From: Acaudatibacter sp035532115
GTDB taxonomy: Bacteria > Pseudomonadota > Alphaproteobacteria > Caulobacterales > Caulobacteraceae
Direction: 5' to 3'
DNA: 64,000 bases
Assembly (NCBI GenBank): GCA_035532115.1
Contig: DATKRO010000038.1
Coordinates: 1-64,000 of the forward strand
Shown: positions 23,544-34,071 of the stretch, piece after piece
Numbering within the stretch: position 1 is the stretch's first letter
Layout of the letters: each line of letters opens with the position of its first letter
Position numbers and translations under genes: made by a program
The notes under the pieces: model-generated
The model's database searches: none
What the model was told of the DNA's origin: nothing
The model's input: only the letters and a program-made list of their open reading frames with translations

Positions 23544-23999
23544 TCAGGAACCGGTGCTGCCCGCGCCGAACCCGGCCTGGGTCAGCATGGCGACGAGATC
23601 GGTGAACACCGGCGCGGCCAGTTCGAGCTCGGCGAGATTGACCTCCGACAGGGCGCGCAGCACCGCGTGCCCGCGGGGGCTGATCGAGACCAGGATCTCG
23701 CGGCGATCGGTGGTCGAGGCCGAGCGGCTGACCAGATCGGCCCTGACCAGCCTCGCCACCAGCTCGACGGTGCTGTGGTTCCTGAGCTGAAGGCTCTGCG
23801 CCAGCTGCCCGACCGTGACGCAGGCCTGGCCGGGGAAGCCGCCCTTGAGGGCGAGCAGGGCCTGGTGCTGCTGCGGCGTCAGGCCGAGCTTCCTGGCGTT
23901 CTCGTCGGTGGCGCGCAGGAACTTGCGCAGGGACCCTCGAAACGAGGCCAGCACCTCGTAGTCCCTGGCCGAGAGATTGCCTCGGGGTCGGCGGGCCAT
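23544..23999 (-). CDS. MarR-family transcriptional regulator
   Basis: A 151-residue winged-helix regulator. The recognition region is VGQLAQSLQLRNHSTVELVARLV, the wing is TTDRREILVSISPRG, and the flanking helices form the dimer. MarR proteins usually sense small phenolic or oxidant molecules and repress neighbouring efflux genes. It follows the CLC channel gene with a 10-bp gap and precedes the AI-2E permease gene, so either may be a target. ATG at 23999. Confidence 0.87.
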   Translation of the reverse strand: MARRPRGNLSARDYEVLASFRGSLRKFLRATDENARKLGLTPQQHQALLALKGGFPGQACVTVGQLAQSLQLRNHSTVELVARLVRADLVSRSASTTDRREILVSISPRGHAVLRALSEVNLAELELAAPVFTDLVAMLTQAGFGAGSTGS

Positions 24000-24009
24000 G
24001 ACGCTCCGC

Positions 24010-25854
24010 TCAGTCGGTCTCGTCGGCGTCGGCCTCCGCGCCCACGCCCGGCCTCCTTCGCACGAACGAGGTCCTGTGCCGATCCTCGTCGCGCAGCTTG
24101 TCGCGGACGCGCATCAGATCCTTCCAGCCGACGTAGCCCACCAGGCGCCTGTCGTCGCCCGAGACCACCGGCAGATGGGCGATATTGGCCTTGGAGAGCC
24201 GTTCGGCCAGGCTCTCGAGATATTCGTCCGGCTCGGTCGTGGCGACGGTCGAGCCGGCGAGCAGTTCGCCGAGCGTCGCCTTGCGGTGCTTGCCGGCCCG
24301 GCGCCAGCGCAGCACCGTCGGCGGGTCGATGACGCCCAGGACCCGACCCTCCGCGTCGACGACGGGGAAGCTGGGGTGGGTGGTGGCGGGGCTGGTCAGC
24401 AGCACCGTCGCCTGGTGCAGCGTCATGTCCACGGGCGCGGTCTCCACGTTGGTGGTCATGACGTCGCGCACGTGGGTGAGGGCGAAGGGATCGACGCGGT
24501 ACTCGCGCACCAGATGGTGGCCGCGCCGCGCCACCTTCTCGGTGAGAATGGAGCGGCGCAGCAGCAGCACGGTGAGGGCGTGCGCGGCGCCGCAGGCGGC
24601 GATCAGCGGCAGCAGCACGTGGGTGTTGCCGGTGACTTCGACGGCGAAGAAGGTCGCGGTGAGCGGCGAGCGCATGGTGCCGCCCATGGTCGCCGCCATC
24701 GCCAGCAGCGCCCAGAACCCCGGGCTGCCCCAGGGAAACAGGTGCGCCAGCGCCGTCCCCATGGCTCCGCCCATGATCAGCAGGGGCGCGAGCACCCCGC
24801 CGGAGGTGCCCGAGCCCAGGGCGACGGCCCAGATGGTCGCCTTGACGAGCAGCAGCCGCAGCGCGTCCGGCGTGCTCATGTGGCCCTGCAGCATGGCGGC
24901 GATGTTGTCGTAGCCGACGCCCAGGGCGTGCGGATCGACCAGCCCGCCGATGCCGACCACCAGACCGCCGAGCAGGGGCCACCACATCCAATGGATCGGC
25001 AGCTTCAGGAAGAGATCCTCGGCCGCATAGACGAGCCTGGTCAGCACGCCGGAGAGCAGTCCGGCGAGAATCCCGACCACGATCCAGGATCCCAGAGCGA
25101 CAAAGGAGATCACCGGCGTCCCCGCGAACGGAAACAGCGGGATCGCCATGTGCAGGGCGTTGCGCTCGACCGCCGCCACCACCGCGGCCACCACCACGGG
25201 TATGAAGCTGCGCGGCGTCCATTCGAACAGCAGCAGTTCGACCGCGAGCAGCACCGCGGCCACCGGGGTTCCGAACACCGTCGTCATGCCCGCCGCCGCG
25301 CCGGCGACCAGCAGGGTCTTGCGCTCGCTGTCGCTGACCGGGAGCAGCTGGGCGATCAGCGAGCCGACCGCGCCGCCGGTCATGATCACCGGGCCTTCCG
25401 CCCCGAACGGGCCGCCGGTGCCGATCGCCACCGCCGAGGAGAGCGGCTTCAGGACCGCGACCTTGGCATCCAGGCGCGAGCGGCCCAGCAGGATGGCCTC
25501 GATGGCCTCGGGAATGCCGTGGCCGCGGATCTTCTCGCTGCCGTAGCGCGCCATCAGTCCCACGATCAGCGAGCCGGCCACCGGGATCAGCACCGCCCAG
25601 AGGCCGAGCGGCGAATGCGCAAGATCGAGATCGGCGAGGCTGAACCGGCCGAAATAGGCGATGTTGGTCACCAGCCGGATGAGATCCAGGATGATGACGC
25701 CGGCAATCACGCCGGCGGTGGCCACGGCCACCGCGATGAGGGCGATCCAGAGCACGCGCGGGCCGGTGGTGAAGTCGCCGAGGGCGCGCTCGTCGTGCGA
25801 AGCCGTTGCCGGCTGCGCTGGCTGGGACCGAGCGTCAGGACGTTGGTGTCGCAA
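24010..25854 (-). CDS. CLC-family chloride channel/antiporter with two CBS domains
   Basis: A protein of about 614 residues with the CLC core: HGIPEAIEAI, GTGGPFGAEGP and the GTSGGVLAPLL segment that form the anion pathway, followed by two C-terminal CBS domains (MTTNVETAPVDMTLHQA...; the second near PVVSGDDRRLVGYVGWKDL). CBS domains probably sense nucleotides and gate transport. The first selectivity motif has His where many members have Ser (GHGIPE rather than GSGIPE). The start is uncertain: the only in-frame candidate before the first membrane helix outside the transketolase leader is a TTG at 25854. Ends 10 bp before the MarR gene. Confidence 0.8.
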   Translation of the reverse strand: MRHQRPDARSQPAQPATASHDERALGDFTTGPRVLWIALIAVAVATAGVIAGVIILDLIRLVTNIAYFGRFSLADLDLAHSPLGLWAVLIPVAGSLIVGLMARYGSEKIRGHGIPEAIEAILLGRSRLDAKVAVLKPLSSAVAIGTGGPFGAEGPVIMTGGAVGSLIAQLLPVSDSERKTLLVAGAAAGMTTVFGTPVAAVLLAVELLLFEWTPRSFIPVVVAAVVAAVERNALHMAIPLFPFAGTPVISFVALGSWIVVGILAGLLSGVLTRLVYAAEDLFLKLPIHWMWWPLLGGLVVGIGGLVDPHALGVGYDNIAAMLQGHMSTPDALRLLLVKATIWAVALGSGTSGGVLAPLLIMGGAMGTALAHLFPWGSPGFWALLAMAATMGGTMRSPLTATFFAVEVTGNTHVLLPLIAACGAAHALTVLLLRRSILTEKVARRGHHLVREYRVDPFALTHVRDVMTTNVETAPVDMTLHQATVLLTSPATTHPSFPVVDAEGRVLGVIDPPTVLRWRRAGKHRKATLGELLAGSTVATTEPDEYLESLAERLSKANIAHLPVVSGDDRRLVGYVGWKDLMRVRDKLRDEDRHRTSFVRRRPGVGAEADADETD

Positions 25855-26059
25855 TGGGGAGAATCTCGGGGGGAGGGGAGAATCGAAGCGGGCCTCATGT
25901 ATCGTGCCACGATGTAATCCCGCAACCCCGGGCGGGACCGCCGGCCGATTGCGCCTTGCGGCGCCGGCCGTTTCGGGCGACGAGGCTCGCGGAACCCGAG
26001 CGCGATCATGCCGTTGCCCAATGGCCCGAAGGGGAGCGCGTCGGGGGAGGGAGAAGGCC

Positions 26060-28182
<2,123 letters not shown>

Positions 28183-28186
<4 letters not shown>

Positions 28187-29319
28187 CCAATCCGTTGCGC
28201 CAGCTGGAGAGCGCCGGCCAGGCGGTCTGGCTCGATCATCTGGATCGCAAGATCCTGGATGGGGGCGAGCTTCAGCGCCTCGTCGACGAGGACGGGCTGA
28301 CGGGCCTCACCTCCAATCCCTCGATCTTCGAGAAGGCGATCGGCGAGGGCGACGCCTACGACGCGCGGTTGAAGGCGCTGGTGAAGGACGGCAGCAGCGC
28401 CCCCGAGGCGCTCTACGAGGGGCTCGCGATCGCCGACATCCAGCGCGCCGCCGACATCCTGCGGCCGACCTACGATCGGCTGGGCGGACGCGACGGCTAC
28501 GTCAGCCTGGAGGTCTCGCCGGCGCTCGCCTTCGAGACCGCGGCCACGGTCGGCGAGGCGCAGCGGCTCTGGCGCGAGGTCGCCAGGCCCAACCTGATGA
28601 TCAAGGTGCCCGGCACCACGGCGGGGGCGCCGGCGATCCGCCAGCTCATCTCCGAGGGCGTCAACGTCAACGTCACCCTGCTCTTCGGCATCGACGCCTA
28701 TCTGGCCGTGGCCGAGGCGCATACCGCCGGCCTGGAGGCGCTGAAGGTGGCCGGCGGCGACGTCGCCCGCGTCCACGGCGTCGCCAGCTTCTTCGTCAGC
28801 CGCATCGACACCCGGATCGACCGGGCGATCGATGCGCGGCTGAAGGAGGCGCAGGGCGAGGCGGCGGCGGCGCTGAAGCGGCTGCGCGGCAAGGTGGCGA
28901 TCGCCAACGCCAAGGTCGCCTATCAGCACTACCTCGAACAGGTCGCCGCCGATCGCTGGCGCGCTCTGGCGGGCGCCGGCGCCTCGCCGCAGCGGCTGCT
29001 CTGGGCCTCCACCGGCGTGAAGGATCCGACCTATCCCGACACCCTCTACGTCGAGGCGCTGATCGGCGCCGACACCATCGACACCATGCCGCCCAAGACC
29101 ATGGACGCCTTCCGCGCGCACGGCGAGGTCCGGCAGAGCCTGACCAGCGACGTCGAAGCGGCGCGCCGCGACCTGGCCGAGGCCGAGCGGCTGGGGCTGG
29201 ATCTGGGCCAGGTCACCCGCGATCTGGTGGTCGACGGCGTGCGCCAGTTCTCCGACGCCTTCGGCGCCCTGCTGAAGGCCGTGGCGCAGAAGCGCGAGCG
29301 CATCCTCCAGGGCGCCTGA
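28183..29319 (+). CDS. tal: Transaldolase
   Basis: A 378-residue class I aldolase of the longer transaldolase group. Conserved segments are LTSNPSIFEKAI near the N-terminus, the Schiff-base lysine in NLMIKVPGT, and VNVTLLFGIDAYLAVA. It transfers a dihydroxyacetone unit between sedoheptulose-7-phosphate and glyceraldehyde-3-phosphate. Coupled to transketolase by an ATGA overlap. In some alphaproteobacteria this gene is fused to phosphoglucose isomerase; here it stands alone. Confidence 0.93.
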
Positions 29320-29341
29320 CCATGCCGCCAGAGGAGGCGAG

Positions 29342-30328
29342 ATGCAGCTTGGCATAGTGGGCCTGGGGCGGATGGGCGGCAACATCGCCCGGCGGCTGAT
29401 GCGCGGCGGCCACGAGTGCGTCGTCCACGACCGCGACGCCCGGGCGCTCGCCGATCTTGGCGGTGAGGGCGCGACGCCCGCCGCCGACCTCGACGAACTG
29501 GTTTCGCGCCTCGTCTCGCCCCGGACCGTCTGGGTGATGCTGCCGGCGGGCGGTCCCACCGACGAGACCGTCGCGGCGCTGGGCGAGCGCCTCGCCGCCG
29601 GCGACTGCGTCATCGACGGCGGCAACAGCTTCTATCGCGACGACATCCGCCGGGCCGAGGCGCTCGGCGCCAGGGCCATCGACTATCTGGACGTCGGCAC
29701 CTCCGGCGGCGTCTGGGGGCTGGAGCGCGGCTATTGCATGATGGTCGGAGGGGCGGCGGCGGCGGTCGAGCGCATCGATCCGATCCTGAAGACGCTGGCG
29801 CCGGGCGTCGGCCAGATCCCCCGCACCCGCCGCGCTGCGGGCGCCGACCCCCGGGCCGAGCTGGGCTATATCCACGCCGGTCCGGTCGGCGCCGGCCACT
29901 TCGTCAAGATGGTGCACAACGGCATCGAGTACGGCCTGATGCAGGCCTATGCGGAGGGGTTCGACATCCTCAGCGGCAAGAGCGCGGCCAGCCTGCCGCA
30001 AGACGAGCGTTACGACCTCAACCTCACCGACGTCGCCGAGGTCTGGCGGCGCGGCAGCGTGATCTCGTCGTGGCTGCTCGACCTGACCGCTCAGGCGCTG
30101 GCCGGCGACGCGCGACTGGAGAAGTACAGCGGCCGGGTCGAGGACAGCGGCGAGGGCCGCTGGACCATCGAGGCGGCGATCGAGGAGGCGGTGTCGGTCG
30201 ACGTGCTGGCCGCCGCCCTGTTCGCGCGCTTCCGCTCGCGCCAGGACCATACCTTCGGCGAACGGCTGCTGTCGGCGATGCGCTTCGGCTTCGGCGGCCA
30301 TCTCGAGGAAGCCGCGAGGGGCCGGTGA
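29342..30328 (+). CDS. gnd: 6-phosphogluconate dehydrogenase, short (GndA/YqeC-type)
   Basis: A 328-residue enzyme with Rossmann motif GLGRMGGNIARRL, the family motif DGGNSFYRDD, active-site region GTSGGVWGLERGYCMMVGG, and catalytic Lys in GAGHFVKMVHNGIEYG. It is the short bacterial form (about 300-330 residues) that often uses NAD+. It converts 6-phosphogluconate to ribulose-5-phosphate and CO2. ATG 29342 lies after an AGGAGG-like site. With the gluconokinase and epimerase of the same operon it completes gluconate entry into the pentose phosphate pathway. Confidence 0.93.
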   Translation: MQLGIVGLGRMGGNIARRLMRGGHECVVHDRDARALADLGGEGATPAADLDELVSRLVSPRTVWVMLPAGGPTDETVAALGERLAAGDCVIDGGNSFYRDDIRRAEALGARAIDYLDVGTSGGVWGLERGYCMMVGGAAAAVERIDPILKTLAPGVGQIPRTRRAAGADPRAELGYIHAGPVGAGHFVKMVHNGIEYGLMQAYAEGFDILSGKSAASLPQDERYDLNLTDVAEVWRRGSVISSWLLDLTAQALAGDARLEKYSGRVEDSGEGRWTIEAAIEEAVSVDVLAAALFARFRSRQDHTFGERLLSAMRFGFGGHLEEAARGR

Positions 30329-31155
30329 ACCAGCCCGCACCGTCCGGCCTCTTCATCTCCGACGTCGACGGCACCCTGGTGACGCCCGACAAGCGCCTGA
30401 CGCCCGCGACGCTGGAGGCGGCTGGCGAGCTGCGCGCCGCGGCGGCGCCCTTCACCATCGTCTCCAGCCGCCCGCCGCGCGGCATGGCGCCGATCGCCGC
30501 GGCCCTGCGCCTCGTCCTGCCGTTCGCCGCCTTCAACGGCGCCAGCCTGGTCGGGCCGGACCTGGAACTGATCGAGGCGCTGCGCCTCGCCCCCGACGCG
30601 GCGGCGGCCGCCCTCGCGCTCATCGAGCCGCGCGTGGAGGCGTTCGTGTTCGCGGGCGACGCCTGGCTGGTGCGCGATCCGCAAGGGACCAAGGTCGAGC
30701 GCGAGCGGCGCACCGTCGGCTTCGAGCCCACCGTGGTCTCCGGCTTCGCGGCGGTGATCGACCGCATCGACAAGATCGTCGCCGTTTCCGACGACGTTAG
30801 CGCGCTCGACCGCATCGAAGCCGAGCTGCGCGCCAGGCTCGGGGCTCTGGTCAACATCGAGCGCTCGCAGCCCTATTACGTCGATGTCACCCATCCCCTG
30901 GCCAACAAGGGCGCGGCGGTGCGCCGGCTGGCGGCGCGGCTCGGCGTCGACCTTGGCCGCACCATCGTGCTCGGCGACATGACCAACGACATCGCCATGT
31001 TCCGGGTCGCCGGCTTCGCCATCGCCATGGGCCAGGCGCCCGATGCGGTGAAGGCCGCCGCCCAGGCGGTCACCAGGTCCAATACCGAGGACGGGTTCGC
31101 CGTCGCGGTCCGCGCCCTGGTGCTGCCGCGCCTCGCCGGCGCCAGGGTCGGCTGA
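30325..31155 (+). CDS. Cof-type HAD-IIB hydrolase
   Basis: A 276-residue haloacid-dehalogenase superfamily phosphatase. Motif I is FISDVDGTLV; motif III/IV is LGDMTNDIAMFRVAG, and the IIB cap domain lies in between. Such enzymes dephosphorylate sugar phosphates or flavin/pyridoxal precursors. Its GTG start overlaps the 6-phosphogluconate dehydrogenase stop by 4 bases (GTGA), and the epimerase GTG lies 1 base after its stop, so it acts within this sugar-phosphate operon, perhaps removing dead-end or inhibitory phosphates. Confidence 0.87.
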   Translation: MNQPAPSGLFISDVDGTLVTPDKRLTPATLEAAGELRAAAAPFTIVSSRPPRGMAPIAAALRLVLPFAAFNGASLVGPDLELIEALRLAPDAAAAALALIEPRVEAFVFAGDAWLVRDPQGTKVERERRTVGFEPTVVSGFAAVIDRIDKIVAVSDDVSALDRIEAELRARLGALVNIERSQPYYVDVTHPLANKGAAVRRLAARLGVDLGRTIVLGDMTNDIAMFRVAGFAIAMGQAPDAVKAAAQAVTRSNTEDGFAVAVRALVLPRLAGARVG

Positions 31156-31156
31156 G

Positions 31157-31837
31157 GTGGTCCGCCCGATCGTCGTCGCGCCCTCGATCCTCGCGGCGGA
31201 TTTCGCCCGCCTCGGCGAGGAGGCGAGGGCGGTCGAGGCCGCCGGCGCCGACTGGATCCACGTCGACGTCATGGACGGCCGCTTCGTGCCCAACATCAGC
31301 TTCGGCCCCGACGTCCTCGCCGCGATCCGCCGCTCGACCACCCGTCCGCTCAACGTGCATCTGATGATCGTCGAACCGGAGCGCTATCTGGAGGCGTTCG
31401 CCGCGGCCGGCGCCGACCACCTGCTGGTGCAGGCCGAGCCCGCCTCCACCATCCACCTGCACCGGACCTTGAGCCGCATCCGCGAACTGGGCAAGAAGGC
31501 CGGCGTGGTGCTCGATCCGGCGACGCCGCCGGGGGCCATCGACTATGTCATCCATCTCTGCGAGGTCGTCCTCGTCATGACCGTCAATCCCGGTTTCGGC
31601 GGCCAGACCTTCCTGCCGGAGATGACCCCGAAGATCGCCGCGGTGCGCGCCCTCGCCGCGGCGCGGGGCCTCGCTCCGTTCGTGGCCGTGGACGGCGGCC
31701 AGGGCGCCGAGACGGTCGCGCAGGTCGCGCGCGCCGGCGCCGACGCCATCGTGGCCGGCTCGGCGATCTTCGGCTCGCCCGACTATGGCGCGGCGATCGC
31801 GGCGATCCGCTCGGCCGCCGAGGCGGCGCGCCGGTGA
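31157..31837 (+). CDS. rpe: Ribulose-phosphate 3-epimerase
   Basis: A 226-residue TIM-barrel epimerase. Signatures are APSILAADFARLGEE, WIHVDVMDGRFVPN, HLMIVEPE, and VLVMTVNPGFGGQTF, containing the catalytic aspartates and metal-binding histidines. It interconverts D-ribulose-5-phosphate and D-xylulose-5-phosphate. GTG start one base after the HAD gene; its stop overlaps the gluconokinase start by 4 bases. Confidence 0.95.
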   Translation: MVRPIVVAPSILAADFARLGEEARAVEAAGADWIHVDVMDGRFVPNISFGPDVLAAIRRSTTRPLNVHLMIVEPERYLEAFAAAGADHLLVQAEPASTIHLHRTLSRIRELGKKAGVVLDPATPPGAIDYVIHLCEVVLVMTVNPGFGGQTFLPEMTPKIAAVRALAAARGLAPFVAVDGGQGAETVAQVARAGADAIVAGSAIFGSPDYGAAIAAIRSAAEAARR

Positions 31838-32346
31838 CGCAGACGCCCGGCGTGCTGGTGGTGATGGGCGTCTCCGGGTCGGGCAAGACCACCGTCGGTG
31901 CGCTGCTGGCCCGACGGCTCGGCTGGACGTTCAAGGAGGGCGACGAACTGCATCCGGCCGCCAATGTCGCCAAGATGGCGGCCGGCCATCCGCTCACCGA
32001 CGCCGACCGCGCGCCCTGGCTGGAGGCGATCGGCGCCTGGATCGACGCGCGCCTCGCCGAGGGCGACCGCGCCGTGATCAGCTGCTCGGCCCTGAAGCGC
32101 GCCTATCGCGACCGGCTCGCCGAGGGCCGGCCGCAGCTGCGGTTCGTCTACATCGACGTCGACCAGGCGACCGTCGCCGAGCGCCTGGCGCGGCGCAAGG
32201 GCCACTTCTTCCCGCCGAGCCTGCTGGCGAGCCAGTACGCCGACCTCCAGCCGCCCGGCGCCGACGAGCCGGTGATCGCGGTCGACGGTCGCCTCGCGCC
32301 CGCCGCGCAGGCGCAGAAGGTCGCGGCCGACTTGGCGCGCGCCTGA
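31834..32346 (+). CDS. gntK: Gluconokinase
   Basis: A 170-residue P-loop kinase of the thermoresistant gluconokinase family: MGVSGSGKTTVGALLA, EGDELHPAANVAKMAAGHPL and DRAPWL, then SCSALKRAYRDRL and HFFPPSLLASQ. It phosphorylates D-gluconate at C6 with ATP. GTG start overlapping the epimerase stop. Its presence in the operon says the operon handles gluconate (or a sugar oxidised to it) as well as general pentose phosphate flux. Confidence 0.94.
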   Translation: MTQTPGVLVVMGVSGSGKTTVGALLARRLGWTFKEGDELHPAANVAKMAAGHPLTDADRAPWLEAIGAWIDARLAEGDRAVISCSALKRAYRDRLAEGRPQLRFVYIDVDQATVAERLARRKGHFFPPSLLASQYADLQPPGADEPVIAVDGRLAPAAQAQKVAADLARA

Positions 32347-32426
32347 CGGGCGCCCGGCCTGGGCCGCGGAGCGGCTCGGGCATATTTGAAGGTCGGGAAC
32401 GCGGGGCATGGCCGCAATCTTCCCGC

Positions 32427-32435
32427 TGCGTACCG
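32427..32435. promoter_or_regulatory. Possible TetR half-site upstream of the sugar transporter
   Basis: TGCGTACCG (32427-32435) recurs, inverted (CGGTACGCA, 38242-38250), in the palindrome beside the double-TetR gene. It lies 77 bp upstream of the transporter ATG. One 9-bp match is weak evidence; roughly half a chance hit is expected in a window this size. Confidence 0.25.
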
Positions 32436-32511
32436 ATATTTGAGTTGGAAGTATGCATCTGGCCGCATAGGCTCGGCTGTCGCTTGTCGCGAAGCCAGAG
32501 GAAACGGACCC

Positions 32512-34023
32512 ATGCACCAGCAGGCGCCGGCGCTCGGCGCCGGGGGGCGGCTGCCGTTCGTCACCCGGGTGCTCTACGGCGCCGGCTCGATGGCCAATGG
32601 CGCCAGCCTGACGGTCGGCGGCCTGCTGCTGCTCTACTACAATCAGGTGGTGGGCCTCTCGGCGCAGCTGGCCAGCCTCGCCCTCGCCATCTGCGTGCTG
32701 GTCGATGCGTTCTGGGATCCCCTCGTCGGCCAGGTCTCGGACAATCTGCGCTCGCGCTGGGGACGGCGCCACCCGCTGATGTACCTCTCCGCCGCCCCGG
32801 TGGGCGCCTCCTATGTCCTGCTGTTCTCGCCGCCGCACGGGCTCTCCCAGGGCCAGCTGTTCGGCTATCTGCTGGCGACGGCGCCCGCGGTGCGGCTCTC
32901 CATGAGCCTCTACGACGTGCCGAGCGGGGCCTTGGCGCCGGAGCTCGCGCCCGATTACCATGACCGCACCGCGCTGCTGGGCTATCGCTGGCTTCTCGGG
33001 ACCGTCGGCGGCGCCATCGCCGCGGTGCTGGCCTATGGCGTCTTCCTGCACCGCACCGCCGCCTATCCGCTCGGCCAGCTCAATCCGGCCGGCTATCCGC
33101 CGCTGGCGCTCAGCGTGGCGGCGCTGATGGCGGCCTCGATCGTCGTCTCCTCGCTGGGCACCCACGGGCGCATCGCCCAGCTGCACCGGCCCGCCGCACG
33201 CCGGGTGGGGCTGGCGTCGAGCCTGCGTGAAATGATCGCCACCTTGGGCAACCGCAACTTCGTCGTCGCCGTGGTCGCCGGCGTCATCGCGGCGGTCTCC
33301 GGCAGCCTCTCGGGGGGGCTCGCCGTCTATTTCGGCACCTATTTCTGGCGCCTGCCCGCCAGCAACATCCTGGTGCTGGTGCTCACCGGCCTCGTCTCGA
33401 CGCCCATCGCCGTCGCCCTCGGACCGTTCCTGTCGCGCCTGTGGGGCAAGCGCAACGCCTGCATGACGCTTTTCTTCGTCGGCGTCGTGACCGCCAACGC
33501 CCCCATCGTGCTGCGCCTGATCGGCTTCTTCCCGGCGAACGGCTCGCCCTGGCTGCTGCCGCTGCTCACCCTCAATTCGGTGCTGACCGGCGTGCTGGGA
33601 ACCGGCGGCTTCATCCTGGTGACCTCGATGATCGCCGACATCGTCGAGGAGCAGCAGGTGAGGACCGGGCGCCGTTCCGAAGGCTTGCTCTTCGCCGCCG
33701 ACGGGCTGCTCAACAAGATCGTCTCCGGCTTCGGCGCCATCCTGCCGGGCCTGCTGCTGGCGTTCGTCGGCTTTCCGGCGCGCGCCCATCTGGCGAGCCT
33801 GGATCCCGCCATCATGACGCGTCTGGCGGTCATCGTCGTGCCCATCACCACCGGCCTCAGCAGCCTCTCGATCTACTGCTGGCGCTTCTATCGCATCGAT
33901 GCGGCGAGCCACGCGCGCGACCTCGACGCCATCGCCAGGGCCGCCGACGCGATGGCCGAGGCCGCCCCGCAGGACGCGGTCGCCGGCGCGCCCCGGATCG
34001 GAAGATGGACCGCGGGAGGCTGA
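32512..34023 (+). CDS. MFS sugar transporter, GPH (glycoside-pentoside-hexuronide) family
   Basis: A 503-residue membrane protein with about twelve hydrophobic segments. The GPH signature lies between helices 2 and 3: DAFWDPLVGQVSDNLRSRWGRRHPLMYLSA, and YDVPSGALAPELAPDYHDRTALL follows helix 4. Members co-import glycosides, pentosides or hexuronides with sodium or protons. It follows the pentose-phosphate operon (165-bp gap) and faces a TonB-dependent receptor gene, so the two probably carry the same carbohydrate across the inner and outer membranes. ATG 32512 with an AGAGGAAA site. Confidence 0.88.
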   Translation: MHQQAPALGAGGRLPFVTRVLYGAGSMANGASLTVGGLLLLYYNQVVGLSAQLASLALAICVLVDAFWDPLVGQVSDNLRSRWGRRHPLMYLSAAPVGASYVLLFSPPHGLSQGQLFGYLLATAPAVRLSMSLYDVPSGALAPELAPDYHDRTALLGYRWLLGTVGGAIAAVLAYGVFLHRTAAYPLGQLNPAGYPPLALSVAALMAASIVVSSLGTHGRIAQLHRPAARRVGLASSLREMIATLGNRNFVVAVVAGVIAAVSGSLSGGLAVYFGTYFWRLPASNILVLVLTGLVSTPIAVALGPFLSRLWGKRNACMTLFFVGVVTANAPIVLRLIGFFPANGSPWLLPLLTLNSVLTGVLGTGGFILVTSMIADIVEEQQVRTGRRSEGLLFAADGLLNKIVSGFGAILPGLLLAFVGFPARAHLASLDPAIMTRLAVIVVPITTGLSSLSIYCWRFYRIDAASHARDLDAIARAADAMAEAAPQDAVAGAPRIGRWTAGG

Positions 34024-34071
34024 GGAGGGGCGCGCGCAGGCGGCGCCGGCTCGGCCAGTTGGCGGCGGCTC